Positions 6,497 through 15,128 of a stretch of DNA of 50,998 bases are shown here, piece by piece. Position 1 is the stretch's first letter; each line of letters opens with the position of its first letter. The notes beneath the pieces were generated by a model. It searched no databases. It was not told the DNA's origin and worked only from the letters and a program-made list of their open reading frames with translations. This stretch comes from DATLYB01 sp964502525 (GTDB lineage Bacteria > Bacteroidota > Bacteroidia > Chitinophagales > CAIOSU01), in contig CAZCXH010000014.1 of NCBI GenBank assembly GCA_964502525.1, positions 1-50,998 of the forward strand, given 5' to 3'. The position numbers and the translations under genes were made by a program.

Positions 6497-8279
6497 CGAG
6501 AATTTTGTCGTTTCCGCCCGCAAGTATCGTCCCGTTGTGTTTGAGGACGTGGTGGGACAGGAAAACGTCACCACCACCCTGCAGAATGCCATCAAGAGCG
6601 GACAGTTGGCTCATGCCTATTTGTTTTGTGGCCCGCGCGGGGTGGGGAAAACAACCTGCGCCCGGATTTTGGCGCGCGAAGTCAACGAGTTCGAGGCATC
6701 TGAATCGGGCGATGTTTCCACCTCGCTGAACATCTTCGAATTAGACGCTGCGAGCAACAATTCCGTGGATGATATTCGAAACCTTGTTGATGCGGTGCGC
6801 ATCCCCCCGCAATATGGAAAGTACAAAGTGTATATCATTGACGAGGTACACATGCTGTCTGCATCAGCGTTCAACGCTTTCCTGAAAACATTGGAAGAGC
6901 CGCCAGCTTACGCCATCTTCATCCTTGCCACTACCGAGAAGCACAAGATTCTTCCCACCATCATTTCGCGCTGCCAGATTTTTGATTTCAACCGCATTAC
7001 GGTGGATGACATCACCAAACACCTCGCGGGAATTTGCAAGAAGGAGAAGATTAGGGCGGAAGAAGACGCGCTCCACATCATCGCGCAGAAATCGGATGGC
7101 GCATTACGCGATGCGCTCTCGATGCTTGACAGGCTGGTAAGCTATTCCGACAGAAGCCTGACGTACGAAAAGGTGCTCGCCAACCTCAACGTTCTCGACT
7201 ACGATTACTATTTCAGGCTTACGGATCACCTGCTTTCGCAAAATCATTCGGCAGCTTTGCTGATGTATGATGAAATTTTGAAAAAGGGATTTGACGGGGG
7301 CGAGTTCATCAGCGGACTGGGCGATCATTTCCGCAACCTGATGGTGGGAAAGAATCCGGAAACCGTTTCACTGCTCGAAGTGACCGGCTCGCTGAAAGAA
7401 AGGTATATCCAGCAAGCTGCATTGATCCCTTCAGCATATTTGTTAAATGCATTGAATCTTGCCAACCAATGCGACTTCAACTACAAAACCAGCAACAACA
7501 AGCGACTGCATGTCGAACTGGCGCTGATGAAACTGTGCTACCTGAACAACGTTTTGGAACTGGCTAAGGAAAAGCCTTCTGGCGAAACAAAAAAAAACTT
7601 GGTAAGTGAGAGCGGATATGCAAAAGCATCAGCGAGTGTGCCTGTTGCGGAAGAACCTAAGGCGGGAAAGTCCATAGTCCATAGTCCACAGCCCATAGGA
7701 AGTCCCGTAAACGACAAATTGGAGCAAAGCGAAAACCTTGTCACTTCCGGACAACAAACGGCAAACGACAAACAACAAACAAAGTCTCAACCGGAAACTG
7801 TAAACCGAAAACCGAAAACCGGTTCTTTGACAGGCTCCATCAGCTTTTCCGACTTGAATGTCGAGGACGAAATCAAAAAACCGGAAGCGGTAAAGCCGGA
7901 TACCGGCAATGAAATTGACGCTGCCAAACTGTTGGAAGCCTGGAATGATTATCTGAAAACTGTTGAAAAGGAAAAACGCCTGAGCCTGCAAACATTGATG
8001 ACTCAAAATAAACCGAGTGCAGAAGGCGGTATGGTGACAGTCACTTTGCAAAGCCGCCTTCAAAAAGAATTGTTTGACAACGAGCGTACCAAGCTGTTGC
8101 AGTTCCTCGAGTCAAAGCTGGGTGTAAGCGGCATCGGCCTGATGTCGGTGGTTGACAAGAAAGCCGCCCAGCAAAGCAAAAAGCCTTTCACCGCCTCCGA
8201 AAAATTCAGCAAGATGGTGGAGGAAAATCCTAAGCTGCTCGACTTGCAGCAAAGGCTGGATTTGAAGCTGGAGCATTGA
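6492..8279 (+). CDS. dnaX: DNA polymerase III subunit gamma/tau
   Basis: This is the clamp-loader ATPase that loads the sliding clamp and, through its C-terminus, tethers the polymerase. It opens with VVSARKYRPVVFEDVVGQ. The Walker A motif GPRGVGKTTCAR is at 47-58, Walker B IIDEVHML near 115, and the sensor 1 and SRC arginine-finger segments ATTEKHKILPTIISRCQ follow. The GTG at 6492 is chosen because it begins the usual conserved N-terminus. Between about residues 62 and 80 the four-Cys zinc module of E. coli DnaX is absent, which I recall also for other Bacteroidota. The linker at about residues 390-460 is low complexity and partly made of 7-bp DNA repeats. A conserved C-terminal domain (about 480-595) follows. 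Confidence 0.95.
   Translation: MIENFVVSARKYRPVVFEDVVGQENVTTTLQNAIKSGQLAHAYLFCGPRGVGKTTCARILAREVNEFEASESGDVSTSLNIFELDAASNNSVDDIRNLVDAVRIPPQYGKYKVYIIDEVHMLSASAFNAFLKTLEEPPAYAIFILATTEKHKILPTIISRCQIFDFNRITVDDITKHLAGICKKEKIRAEEDALHIIAQKSDGALRDALSMLDRLVSYSDRSLTYEKVLANLNVLDYDYYFRLTDHLLSQNHSAALLMYDEILKKGFDGGEFISGLGDHFRNLMVGKNPETVSLLEVTGSLKERYIQQAALIPSAYLLNALNLANQCDFNYKTSNNKRLHVELALMKLCYLNNVLELAKEKPSGETKKNLVSESGYAKASASVPVAEEPKAGKSIVHSPQPIGSPVNDKLEQSENLVTSGQQTANDKQQTKSQPETVNRKPKTGSLTGSISFSDLNVEDEIKKPEAVKPDTGNEIDAAKLLEAWNDYLKTVEKEKRLSLQTLMTQNKPSAEGGMVTVTLQSRLQKELFDNERTKLLQFLESKLGVSGIGLMSVVDKKAAQQSKKPFTASEKFSKMVEENPKLLDLQQRLDLKLEH
7669..7822 (+). repeat. 7-bp tandem repeats inside the dnaX linker
   Basis: Three families of heptamers lie in the reading frame: AGTCCAT, AGTCCAT, AGTCCAC, AGCCCAT (7669-7696); CAACAAA, CGGCAAA, CGACAAA, CAACAAA (7752-7779); AAACTGT, AAACCGA, AAACCGA, AAACCGG (7795-7822). 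The frame stays open throughout. The third family matches the intergenic array at 548-572. Confidence 0.7.
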
Positions 8280-8350
8280 GTTGCTTGGATGCGGGCAGAA
8301 TGACATTGTTGTTCATACCATCCTGATTTTGTAGCTTATCCGCACGAAAT

Positions 8351-8417
8351 CCGTTGGCTGAAGCCAACGGCAATTGAAATCCTTGAGCAATCAGATTTTA
8401 ATGCGTGTTGCCCTGCG
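8351..8417. repeat. REP-like palindromic repeat, half unit
   Basis: It begins with CCGTTGGCTGAAGCCAACGG (9-bp arms, 2-bp centre) and continues through AATCAGATTTTAATGCGTGTTG. The same arrangement, on both strands, makes up the element at 22728-22931. It lies between dnaX and murF-alr, a gap with no recognisable gene. Confidence 0.65.
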
Positions 8418-8567
8418 CCCCCTCTTCTCCAAGCGGCTCCAAGCGGAGAGGAGAGTCCGGAATGATTTCTTTTGATGAATAAGTCAGGCCTGATTGTTTT
8501 ACCGGAGAGGAGGCAGGAGGTGAGGCTGTATTTAAAAATCTCTCAATTTTGACATCCTCCAAAGTTT

Positions 8568-11078
8568 ATGTATTCCATCAGGCAGATCGCAGCGGCCATC
8601 AAAGGAGTTCCGGTCAGGCTAAATGCTGACACGGCCATTACCCGCCTCGCCTTCGACAGCCGGAAGGTGATAGAGCCTTCACACACGCTGTTCTTCGCCA
8701 TACGCGGCAGGCGCCATGACGGGCACCTGTTTCTCCAAGAGCTTTATCAGAAAGGAGTAAGAAATTTTATCGTCACCAGCACGGAGGTGACGGGCGATCA
8801 GCTTTCCGAAGCGAATATCATCAGGGTTGAAAACTCGATTGACGCGCTGCAGCAGCTGGCAGCTTTCCATCGTAAAAATTTCAAATATCCGGTTATCGGC
8901 ATCACGGGCAGCAACGGCAAAACCATCGTGAAGGAATGGCTGTTCCAACTGCTGCATGAAGATTACAACATCGTGCGCAGCCCCAAGAGCTACAACTCGC
9001 AGATTGGCGTTCCCCTTTCCGTGTGGATGATGAATCAAAACCACACGCTCGGCATTTTCGAGGCGGGCATCTCCATGCCGGAAGAGATGGACGGGCTGGA
9101 AGAGGTCATCAAGCCCGACCTCGGCATCTTCACCAACATCGGTGAGGCTCATGCGGAAGGATTTCTCAACGTGCGCCAGAAAGTGAATGAGAAGCTGAAA
9201 CTGTTTGTCAACGGCAAGGCGCTTATCTACAGCCTCGATTATCCTGAAATCACACAATGCATCACCGAGTTCAAGCACCGCCTGCCCGAAAAGGAGCAGG
9301 AAGAAAAATTCAGGCTCTTTACGTGGTCAAGACGGGGAGATGCTGATCTGAGAGTTACAAAAATTGATAAGCGCTTAACAGAAACGCACATAGAGGGAGT
9401 CGTGAAAGGGCAAACACTGGGCATCGTGATCCCATTCACCGATGAGGCATCCATCGAAAACGCCATCCACTGCTGGGCAACGCTGCTTTACCTGAAGATG
9501 GATCCGGTGAAAATCCTTGACCGGATGAGCCAGCTCGGCAGCATCTCCATGCGACTCGAGCTGAAAGAAGGGATTAATAATTGCTCGGTGATTAACGACA
9601 GCTATAACTCCGACATCCGCTCGCTGGCCATCGCGCTGGATTTCCTCGACCAGCAGCACCAGCATCCGAAAAAGACATTAATCCTTTCTGATATATTGCA
9701 AAGCGGTCGCAGCGAAGCGGAACTCTATACGGAGGTGCGCAACCTGCTTGCCCAGCGCGAAATCAGCAAGCTCATCGGCATCGGCAAGGCGATCACCGGG
9801 CAGAAGAAGCTGTTCCCGTCATTCAACGGTTTTGAAAGCGCCTTCTTTGAAACCACCGTTGATTTCCTGAAAGATTTCCACCAAAGCAATTTCGATCACG
9901 AAACCATCCTGCTGAAAGGCGCCAGAAAATTTGAATTTGAAAAAATCAGCAAGCTGCTCGAGCAGAAGATTCATCAAACCGTTCTGGAAATTGACCTCAA
10001 TGCGCTCATTCACAACCTGCAGGTGTTCCAGAGCCTGCTGAAGCCCGGAACGAAGGTGATGGCGATGGTGAAGGCGTTCTCCTACGGCAGCGGAACTTTC
10101 GAGATCGCCAACGTGCTGCAATATCATCTTGTTGACTACCTCACCGTGGCCTATGCCGATGAGGGCGTTGAACTGCGCAAGTCAGGCATCTCGCTCCCCA
10201 TTATGGTGATGAACCCCGAGGCGCGCAGCTTCGAGACGATGATCCGCTATCACCTCGAGCCTGAAATATACAGCATGTCGTTGCTGGACAAGTTTCACCA
10301 GGCGATCGAGTTATATTCTCCCGGCAAGGACCCCTACTCTATCCATATTAAGATTGACAGCGGCATGCACCGCCTCGGCTTCACGCCCGATGAGGTTCCG
10401 GGATTGATTGCATCTCTGAAGAAGAAGCCTTCCCTGATGGCAACCTCTGTTTTCTCCCATCTTGCGGCAAGCGATGAGCCTGAGCATGACGATTTCACGC
10501 GGCAGCAAATCAAGCGGTTCAGGAAGGCAAGTGATGAGTTGAGCGCGGGATTGAATTACCCCGTGATCCGCCATATCCTTAATTCGGGTGGCGTTGTTCG
10601 ATTTCCCGAAGCCCATTTTGAAATGGTGCGGCTGGGAATAGGCATGTACGGTGTTGACACCACCGGTGAAATCCAGGAGCGGCTTCAGCAGGTGAGCACG
10701 CTCAAATCATCCGTTTCGCAGGTGAAAACAGTGAAGGCCGGGGAGTCAGTCGGCTACAGCCGCAAATATGTGGCGGATCACCATCTTCAAGTCGCCACCA
10801 TCAGCATCGGCTATGCTGACGGGGTTGACAGGCGGCTGGGCAATAGCAAGGGCAAAATGCTTATACGCGGACAATACGCCCCCATCATCGGCAACGTATG
10901 TATGGATTTATGTATGATTGATGTGACGAATATCCCTGGCGCGGAAGAGGGCGATGAGGTGATTATTTTCGGTAAGGAGCTACCCATTCAGAAAGTGGCC
11001 AGGCAGGCGGGAACGATTCCTTACGAGATTCTTACAGGAATATCTTCGCGGGTGAAGAGGGTGTATTATCAGGAGTGA
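8568..11078 (+). CDS. MurF / alanine racemase fusion protein
   Basis: This is a bifunctional cytoplasmic enzyme of peptidoglycan precursor synthesis. The N-terminal half (about 1-460) is a Mur ligase of the MurF type that adds D-Ala-D-Ala to UDP-MurNAc-tripeptide. It has the ATP loop GITGSNGKT at 111-119 and downstream segments such as NDSYNSD. From about residue 468 an alanine racemase follows: the PLP lysine is in AMVKAFSYGSG near 502, the catalytic tyrosine in VGYSRKY near 730, and a PLP-barrel motif in GYADGVDRR. At 836 residues it has the size of the Bacteroidota MurF-Alr fusion. Supplying and using D-Ala in one chain links the two steps. It is followed after 3 bp by the Kazal-domain gene. 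Confidence 0.93.
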   Translation: MYSIRQIAAAIKGVPVRLNADTAITRLAFDSRKVIEPSHTLFFAIRGRRHDGHLFLQELYQKGVRNFIVTSTEVTGDQLSEANIIRVENSIDALQQLAAFHRKNFKYPVIGITGSNGKTIVKEWLFQLLHEDYNIVRSPKSYNSQIGVPLSVWMMNQNHTLGIFEAGISMPEEMDGLEEVIKPDLGIFTNIGEAHAEGFLNVRQKVNEKLKLFVNGKALIYSLDYPEITQCITEFKHRLPEKEQEEKFRLFTWSRRGDADLRVTKIDKRLTETHIEGVVKGQTLGIVIPFTDEASIENAIHCWATLLYLKMDPVKILDRMSQLGSISMRLELKEGINNCSVINDSYNSDIRSLAIALDFLDQQHQHPKKTLILSDILQSGRSEAELYTEVRNLLAQREISKLIGIGKAITGQKKLFPSFNGFESAFFETTVDFLKDFHQSNFDHETILLKGARKFEFEKISKLLEQKIHQTVLEIDLNALIHNLQVFQSLLKPGTKVMAMVKAFSYGSGTFEIANVLQYHLVDYLTVAYADEGVELRKSGISLPIMVMNPEARSFETMIRYHLEPEIYSMSLLDKFHQAIELYSPGKDPYSIHIKIDSGMHRLGFTPDEVPGLIASLKKKPSLMATSVFSHLAASDEPEHDDFTRQQIKRFRKASDELSAGLNYPVIRHILNSGGVVRFPEAHFEMVRLGIGMYGVDTTGEIQERLQQVSTLKSSVSQVKTVKAGESVGYSRKYVADHHLQVATISIGYADGVDRRLGNSKGKMLIRGQYAPIIGNVCMDLCMIDVTNIPGAEEGDEVIIFGKELPIQKVARQAGTIPYEILTGISSRVKRVYYQE

Positions 11079-11081
11079 CGA

Positions 11082-11330
11082 ATGGACAATCCTTTTCATC
11101 CGCCAGCGGCAACGATAATCAGGAGTTTTGTTTCAATGATTATTCTCATCTCCGTTTTTGCTTCATGCCGTAACACGGTGGAGTGCATCAACTATGATCA
11201 TATTGACACGTTAATAGTTTGCCCGAAGATTTACAATCCTGTGTGCGGGTGCGATGACATCACTTACGCTAATGATTGCGAAGCGCAGCGGTATGGAGTG
11301 GTCTCATGGATTGGAGGCCCCTGTCCTTAA
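11082..11330 (+). CDS. Kazal-type domain lipoprotein
   Basis: The 82-residue protein has a hydrophobic export segment and a lipobox-like FASC at residues 26-29. Most of the mature part is a Kazal-like domain: CPKIYNPVCGCDDITYANDC, then a spacer and the terminal GGPC. This is the cysteine/tyrosine pattern of serine-protease inhibitors of the Kazal family. It is probably a lipid-anchored periplasmic or surface protein that binds a protease; inhibition is inferred from the fold alone. The ATG at 11082 lies three bases after the murF-alr stop, so the genes are likely co-transcribed. Its TAA overlaps the dapA stop on the other strand in the shared TTAA. Confidence 0.75.
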   Translation: MDNPFHPPAATIIRSFVSMIILISVFASCRNTVECINYDHIDTLIVCPKIYNPVCGCDDITYANDCEAQRYGVVSWIGGPCP

Positions 11331-12235
11331 GCCGCAACCTTCTCCTTGTTCAGTAAATTGATAGCCGCCTGCAAATCTTTTCTCAAAGCATCTGATGCGG
11401 GAGCCAGCGGCAGCCTTACGTTGGAGCCGCACACGCCAAGCAATTCGAGCGCGCACTTCACGCCCACCGGGTTGCCTTCGCGAAAGATTTGGTTGGTGAT
11501 CTCAAGGAGCTTGTAATGGAGCTTGCGCGCGCGGATGACGTCATAATTCAATGCCGCCCTCACCATCTCGCTGAAGTCTTTTGGGAATGCGTTGGCGATA
11601 ACGGAAATCACACCATCGCAGCCGAGAAACACAAGCGGGAACGTGATGGCGTCATCGCCCGACACCACAAAGAAGTCATCGGGCTTGTCGCGCAGGATGG
11701 TCATCACCTGCTGCAAATCGCCAGAGGCTTCCTTGATGCCGATGATGTTTTTTGCATCACGGGCAAGGCGCAGCGTAGTGGCTGCCAGCATATTGGAGGA
11801 GGTGCGGGAGGGCACGTTATATAAAATCACCGGCACGGGGGCAGCGTCAGCTATGGCGCGGAAGTGGCGATAGACGCCCTCCTGAGTTGGCTTGTTATAG
11901 GCGGGACTAACAGAGAGAATGGCATTTATCCCCTTGAAATGAAAACAGCCGATGGTTTTGATCACCTCTGCGGTGTTGTTGCCTCCAAAACCAACCACCA
12001 GCGGAACGCGACCTTTAACCACATCAATAGTGAAGTCAATCACCTTTTCTTTCTCATCCTTTGCCAGCGTTGTCGCCTCGCCTGTGGTGCCCAGCGTTAC
12101 GATGTATTCCACCTTGCCTTTTATGGCGTGGTCAATCACTTTTTTCAACCCGTCATAATCAACCTGTCCATTGTCTTTGAAAGGCGTTACCAGCGCAACA
12201 CCTGTTCCTCTGAATTTTCGAAGCATACCTTTCAC
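11327..12235 (-). CDS. dapA: 4-hydroxy-tetrahydrodipicolinate synthase
   Basis: The enzyme condenses pyruvate with aspartate semialdehyde in the lysine and diaminopimelate pathway in the cytoplasm. Features are FRGTGVALVTPF at the N-terminus, the substrate loop LGTTGEATTL, the catalytic tyrosine in VILYNVPSRT and the Schiff-base lysine in IIGIKEASGD, with GVISVIAN later. The 302 residues match the family. A second ATG three codons in (12226) could be the start. It is a single gene facing the Kazal lipoprotein; the two stop codons share the TTAA at 11327-11330. Its product feeds the peptidoglycan step made by the nearby MurF-Alr. Confidence 0.95.
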   Translation of the reverse strand: MKGMLRKFRGTGVALVTPFKDNGQVDYDGLKKVIDHAIKGKVEYIVTLGTTGEATTLAKDEKEKVIDFTIDVVKGRVPLVVGFGGNNTAEVIKTIGCFHFKGINAILSVSPAYNKPTQEGVYRHFRAIADAAPVPVILYNVPSRTSSNMLAATTLRLARDAKNIIGIKEASGDLQQVMTILRDKPDDFFVVSGDDAITFPLVFLGCDGVISVIANAFPKDFSEMVRAALNYDVIRARKLHYKLLEITNQIFREGNPVGVKCALELLGVCGSNVRLPLAPASDALRKDLQAAINLLNKEKVAA

Positions 12236-12310
12236 AAGAATTTTAAAGCGAGTGCTAAGTTAAGAAAGAGCGCCCATCATAGAGACAACCTTTTATTAAT
12301 CCTTGAAAAT

Positions 12311-12361
12311 GGAATGATTTTTCGACCGTGCAAGCCACAGATGTAAGCCACGAATCATTCC
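12311..12361. repeat. inverted repeat upstream of dapA
   Basis: GGAATGATT (12311-12319) is matched by AATCATTCC (12353-12361) around a 33-bp loop, in the gap between dapA and the PorP/SprF gene. It could be a hairpin in the dapA leader or a small mobile repeat. The rest of 12236-12509 shows nothing recognisable. Confidence 0.35.
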
Positions 12362-12509
12362 AGCCCTCCCATCCGCCAGCCAAAGTTTAAATTTTCATAG
12401 GTGAAGGGTTTTGGGTTAAAAATCATAGTGAGTCATGCGCTCTGCGCAGTCAAATCTTAACACAGAAACAGAACAAGTCGCAGAAAACTGAAACGGAAGC
12501 GAATGGCAT

Positions 12510-13556
12510 TCAGAACTTCGGACAAAACTCCACAGGTGAGAATTTTCGCTCTTCCTGCTCACCGAAAATGTAGATGACAGACGCCTCTATGGCGCCCTGG
12601 CTGTTGCTGGCAATCCTTAGATCAGACAGGTTGATGTCGTAGCTGACGCCTACTCTAAGCCCGTCATATTCATACGCAAGCATGGCGATGACGGCATCGT
12701 TGTCAAACACCCTGTACCATGCGCCCACATATAGCTTGTTCATCTTATCGAACTTATAGCCGAGCGCCAAGCCTGCTGTCACTTCAGAAGCTGTATTCTG
12801 AATCAGGTATTGGAAACCGGGCGTTAGCGACAGGTAATCTCCGATTCCGATATCCAAACCTCCGTGCACCAGATAGCGGGGATTCAGCCGGTTGTCATCA
12901 TCCACCTGCACTAAGAAATATTCTTTCGGTTTGTGAAGATGGAACATAGAGCCGCCCAGATATCCAGAAAGGTTCTTGGTAAATCTTCCCCGGAATAACA
13001 ACCCGACCGTGAAATCAGGATAAATAAAGGATGACCGGGTAATGGGTTCTCCATTGAAAGCGACAGGGTCAAATCCACTGCCATCGAACTGCTCCTCAAA
13101 CAACAGTTTTGAAAAATCTATCCTTCTTTGAGTGATGCCCGCAAGAAAACCCAGCCCAAGGCTGTACTTGCTCGCTTCATCCAGCACCTTGTGATAAGAG
13201 GTTCCCACCATGGCGGTTAAGTTCGTCAGCCCGCCATCGCCCGCCCTGTCATTGAACACCATCACTCCGACACCAAACTGGTCGTACCGCAACTTCTTTT
13301 GAAGAAGATTCATGTCAAATGAACCGGAATAAGTAACGTAACCCGAGCGGGAGCCATCAGCCCGTGATTTAAGGAAGTACCATTGGTTTCTGTAGTTGGC
13401 TGCAAAGCGGAATTTGCCGTTGAAACCGGCTATCAGTGCCGGATTCAGCGTAAGGGGAGACGCGAAATACTGCGAGAAGTGAATATCCTGCCCCTGCGCG
13501 CCAAGGCACATCAACACCAGCACACTTATCAGCGCCTGCCTTAAATTCATATGCAC
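12510..13556 (-). CDS. PorP/SprF family type IX secretion membrane protein
   Basis: The protein has a signal peptide (cleavage near GAQGQ) followed by DIHFSQYFASPLTLNPALIAG, the hallmark start of mature PorP/SprF proteins. Many alternating beta strands fit an outer-membrane barrel, and the chain ends in CPKF, also typical. Family members work with T9SS export or gliding and often anchor with a partner protein. No partner with an OmpA-like domain is adjacent, so this is a stand-alone paralogue. ATG at 13550 (residue 3) is an alternative start. Confidence 0.88.
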   Translation of the reverse strand: MHMNLRQALISVLVLMCLGAQGQDIHFSQYFASPLTLNPALIAGFNGKFRFAANYRNQWYFLKSRADGSRSGYVTYSGSFDMNLLQKKLRYDQFGVGVMVFNDRAGDGGLTNLTAMVGTSYHKVLDEASKYSLGLGFLAGITQRRIDFSKLLFEEQFDGSGFDPVAFNGEPITRSSFIYPDFTVGLLFRGRFTKNLSGYLGGSMFHLHKPKEYFLVQVDDDNRLNPRYLVHGGLDIGIGDYLSLTPGFQYLIQNTASEVTAGLALGYKFDKMNKLYVGAWYRVFDNDAVIAMLAYEYDGLRVGVSYDINLSDLRIASNSQGAIEASVIYIFGEQEERKFSPVEFCPKF

Positions 13557-13668
13557 AGGGATTTTAAGCTTTTTGCTTCCGGGGCTAAAGTTATAAAGAT
13601 AATCACAGTTTTCTATTTATGGTTTGCAACCTGCGGCACTATGACGCGCAACCGTACCGCAGCTAAGG

Positions 13669-13754
13669 GGTAGTTCTAAAATTGCTCTCTTTATCACCTC
13701 ACCCCTTCCCTCTCCTGAAGGAGGGGGAATGAGTGGTAGAATTTTAGAACTACC
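13669..13754. mobile_element. 86-bp MITE-like element
   Basis: The ends are perfect 15-bp inverted repeats: GGTAGTTCTAAAATT (13669-13683) and AATTTTAGAACTACC (13740-13754). The interior holds a CCCTCTCCTGAAGGAGGG hairpin. It has no coding capacity. It stops one base before the kdsA stop codon. Target-site duplications are not evident. Related but degenerate sequence occurs near 22672-22735. Confidence 0.6.
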
Positions 13755-13755
13755 T

Positions 13756-14532
13756 CTAATTTATTGCATCTTTTATTCTGCCGCAAATTTTTAAAACACG
13801 CCTCATCTCTTTAAGCGGCAGCATACTCTCCCCGTCACTCAGCGCTTTTGCCGGATTAGGGTGGGTTTCGACAAACAACCCGTCAGCGCCAACAGCCACT
13901 GCCGCCCTGCATAATATCTCCACCATCTCAGGGTCGCCTCCGCTCGTGCCTTTTGCACGATTGGGTTTTTGCAGGGAATGAGTGCAGTCAACCATTACGG
14001 GCACCCCGAATTTTTGCATGACGGGAACAGAACGGAAATCAACCACCAGGTCCTGGTAGCCGAAAGTGGTGCCGCGCTCTGTTACCATGATTTTATTGTT
14101 GCCGGTTGACCGAATTTTTTCAATTGCGAAGCCCATGCCTTCAGGTGATACGAACTGTCCCTTTTTAATGTTCACCCATTTTTTTGAACGACCTGCTGCC
14201 AGCAGCAAATCGGTTTGCCGGCAGAGGAAGGCGGGGATCTGTATGTAGTCGGCAAAGTCTTTCACCTTGTCAACATCAGTTGTTTCGTGGACATCTGTTA
14301 AAACGGGAATTTTCAGCTTGTATTTTATCGCCTTCAGTATTTCCAGCGATTCGTTTTCATCCAATCCCGAGAATGAACCAATCTTTGTCCTGTTGGCTTT
14401 TTTGAATGAACTTTTAAAGATGTAATTGAAGCCAATTTCTTTACAAACCTCCCTTACCCCCATCGCCACTTCCACACACACTTCAAGATTTTCCACCACG
14501 CACGGCCCGGCTATAATGGTCAGTTCCTTCAC
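13756..14532 (-). CDS. kdsA: 3-deoxy-8-phosphooctulonate synthase
   Basis: It condenses arabinose-5-phosphate with phosphoenolpyruvate to KDO-8-phosphate for the LPS core. The sequence shows the family landmarks IIAGPCVVEN at the N-terminus, FKSSFKKANRT with the catalytic lysines, VLTDVHE, GTTFGYQDLVVDFRS and the DCTHSLQKP segment. 258 residues is slightly short of the ~280-residue E. coli enzyme but complete. The start overlaps the kdsD-like stop by four bases (ATGA), so it is translationally coupled as the last gene of an HAD / SIS / kdsA operon. Confidence 0.95.
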   Translation of the reverse strand: MKELTIIAGPCVVENLEVCVEVAMGVREVCKEIGFNYIFKSSFKKANRTKIGSFSGLDENESLEILKAIKYKLKIPVLTDVHETTDVDKVKDFADYIQIPAFLCRQTDLLLAAGRSKKWVNIKKGQFVSPEGMGFAIEKIRSTGNNKIMVTERGTTFGYQDLVVDFRSVPVMQKFGVPVMVDCTHSLQKPNRAKGTSGGDPEMVEILCRAAVAVGADGLFVETHPNPAKALSDGESMLPLKEMRRVLKICGRIKDAIN

Positions 14533-15128
14533 AATCCGTTTTTAGATTTTTCCCCTAGATAGCCGCCATGGTGCCTCTTTGCAAAATCCTTCATTGTGAA
14601 TTGTATTTCTTCCATCACCAGTACACACAATACATCACCGAGCGCCAGCATCGCAGTGGTGGAAGTGGTGGGCGCCATTCCGAGCGAACATGCCTCCTTT
14701 ATATTGCCGATGCTTAAAACAACATCAGCAGATTTTGCCAAATCAGTATCAGCGTGAGAAGTAATGGTTATCACCTTCATCCTCTTTCCGTTCAGCCGGT
14801 TGGCGAGGTCAACCATTTCAATCACCTCCCTTGTTTTACCCGAGTTTGACAATACCAGCAGAAGGTCATCTTTGCCCAACATTCCCAAGTCTCCGTGCTG
14901 CGCTTCTCCCGGATGCAGAAAAACGGAAGGCGTACCGGTTGAAGAAAAAGTGCTGGATATTTTCTTTGCAATAACCCCAGCCTTTCCTATTCCGCTTGTC
15001 ACCACTTTGCCTTTACATGCGGCAATCATCTTAATGGCCTTCAGCAATGAGTTGTCAAGGGGAATATTCTTAACCGCCTCGCTTTCCAACTCCAATATCT
15101 GCTTCGCTCGCTTCAGTCGCTTATCCAT
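14529..15128 (-). CDS. SIS-domain arabinose-5-phosphate isomerase, CBS-less
   Basis: It interconverts ribulose-5-phosphate and arabinose-5-phosphate, supplying KdsA encoded just downstream. The SIS fold is clear: TSGIGKAGVIAKKISSTF, HPGEAQHGDLGML, LSNSGKTREV, and the KdsD-type end APTTSTTAMLALGD with FAKRHHGGYLG. Classical KdsD is about 320 residues with two C-terminal CBS domains; this one is 199 and ends right after the HGGYLG motif, so the CBS pair is absent. Single-domain isomerases of this kind are known. It overlaps kdsA by 4 bp and the HAD gene by 16 bp. Confidence 0.88.
   Translation of the reverse strand: MDKRLKRAKQILELESEAVKNIPLDNSLLKAIKMIAACKGKVVTSGIGKAGVIAKKISSTFSSTGTPSVFLHPGEAQHGDLGMLGKDDLLLVLSNSGKTREVIEMVDLANRLNGKRMKVITITSHADTDLAKSADVVLSIGNIKEACSLGMAPTTSTTAMLALGDVLCVLVMEEIQFTMKDFAKRHHGGYLGEKSKNGL

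Noticed and set aside
8679..9278. 199-residue minus-strand frame opposite murF-alr
   Set aside because: Antisense shadow of a strongly conserved gene; no motif.
11864..12346. 160-residue plus-strand frame opposite dapA
   Set aside because: Antisense shadow of dapA.
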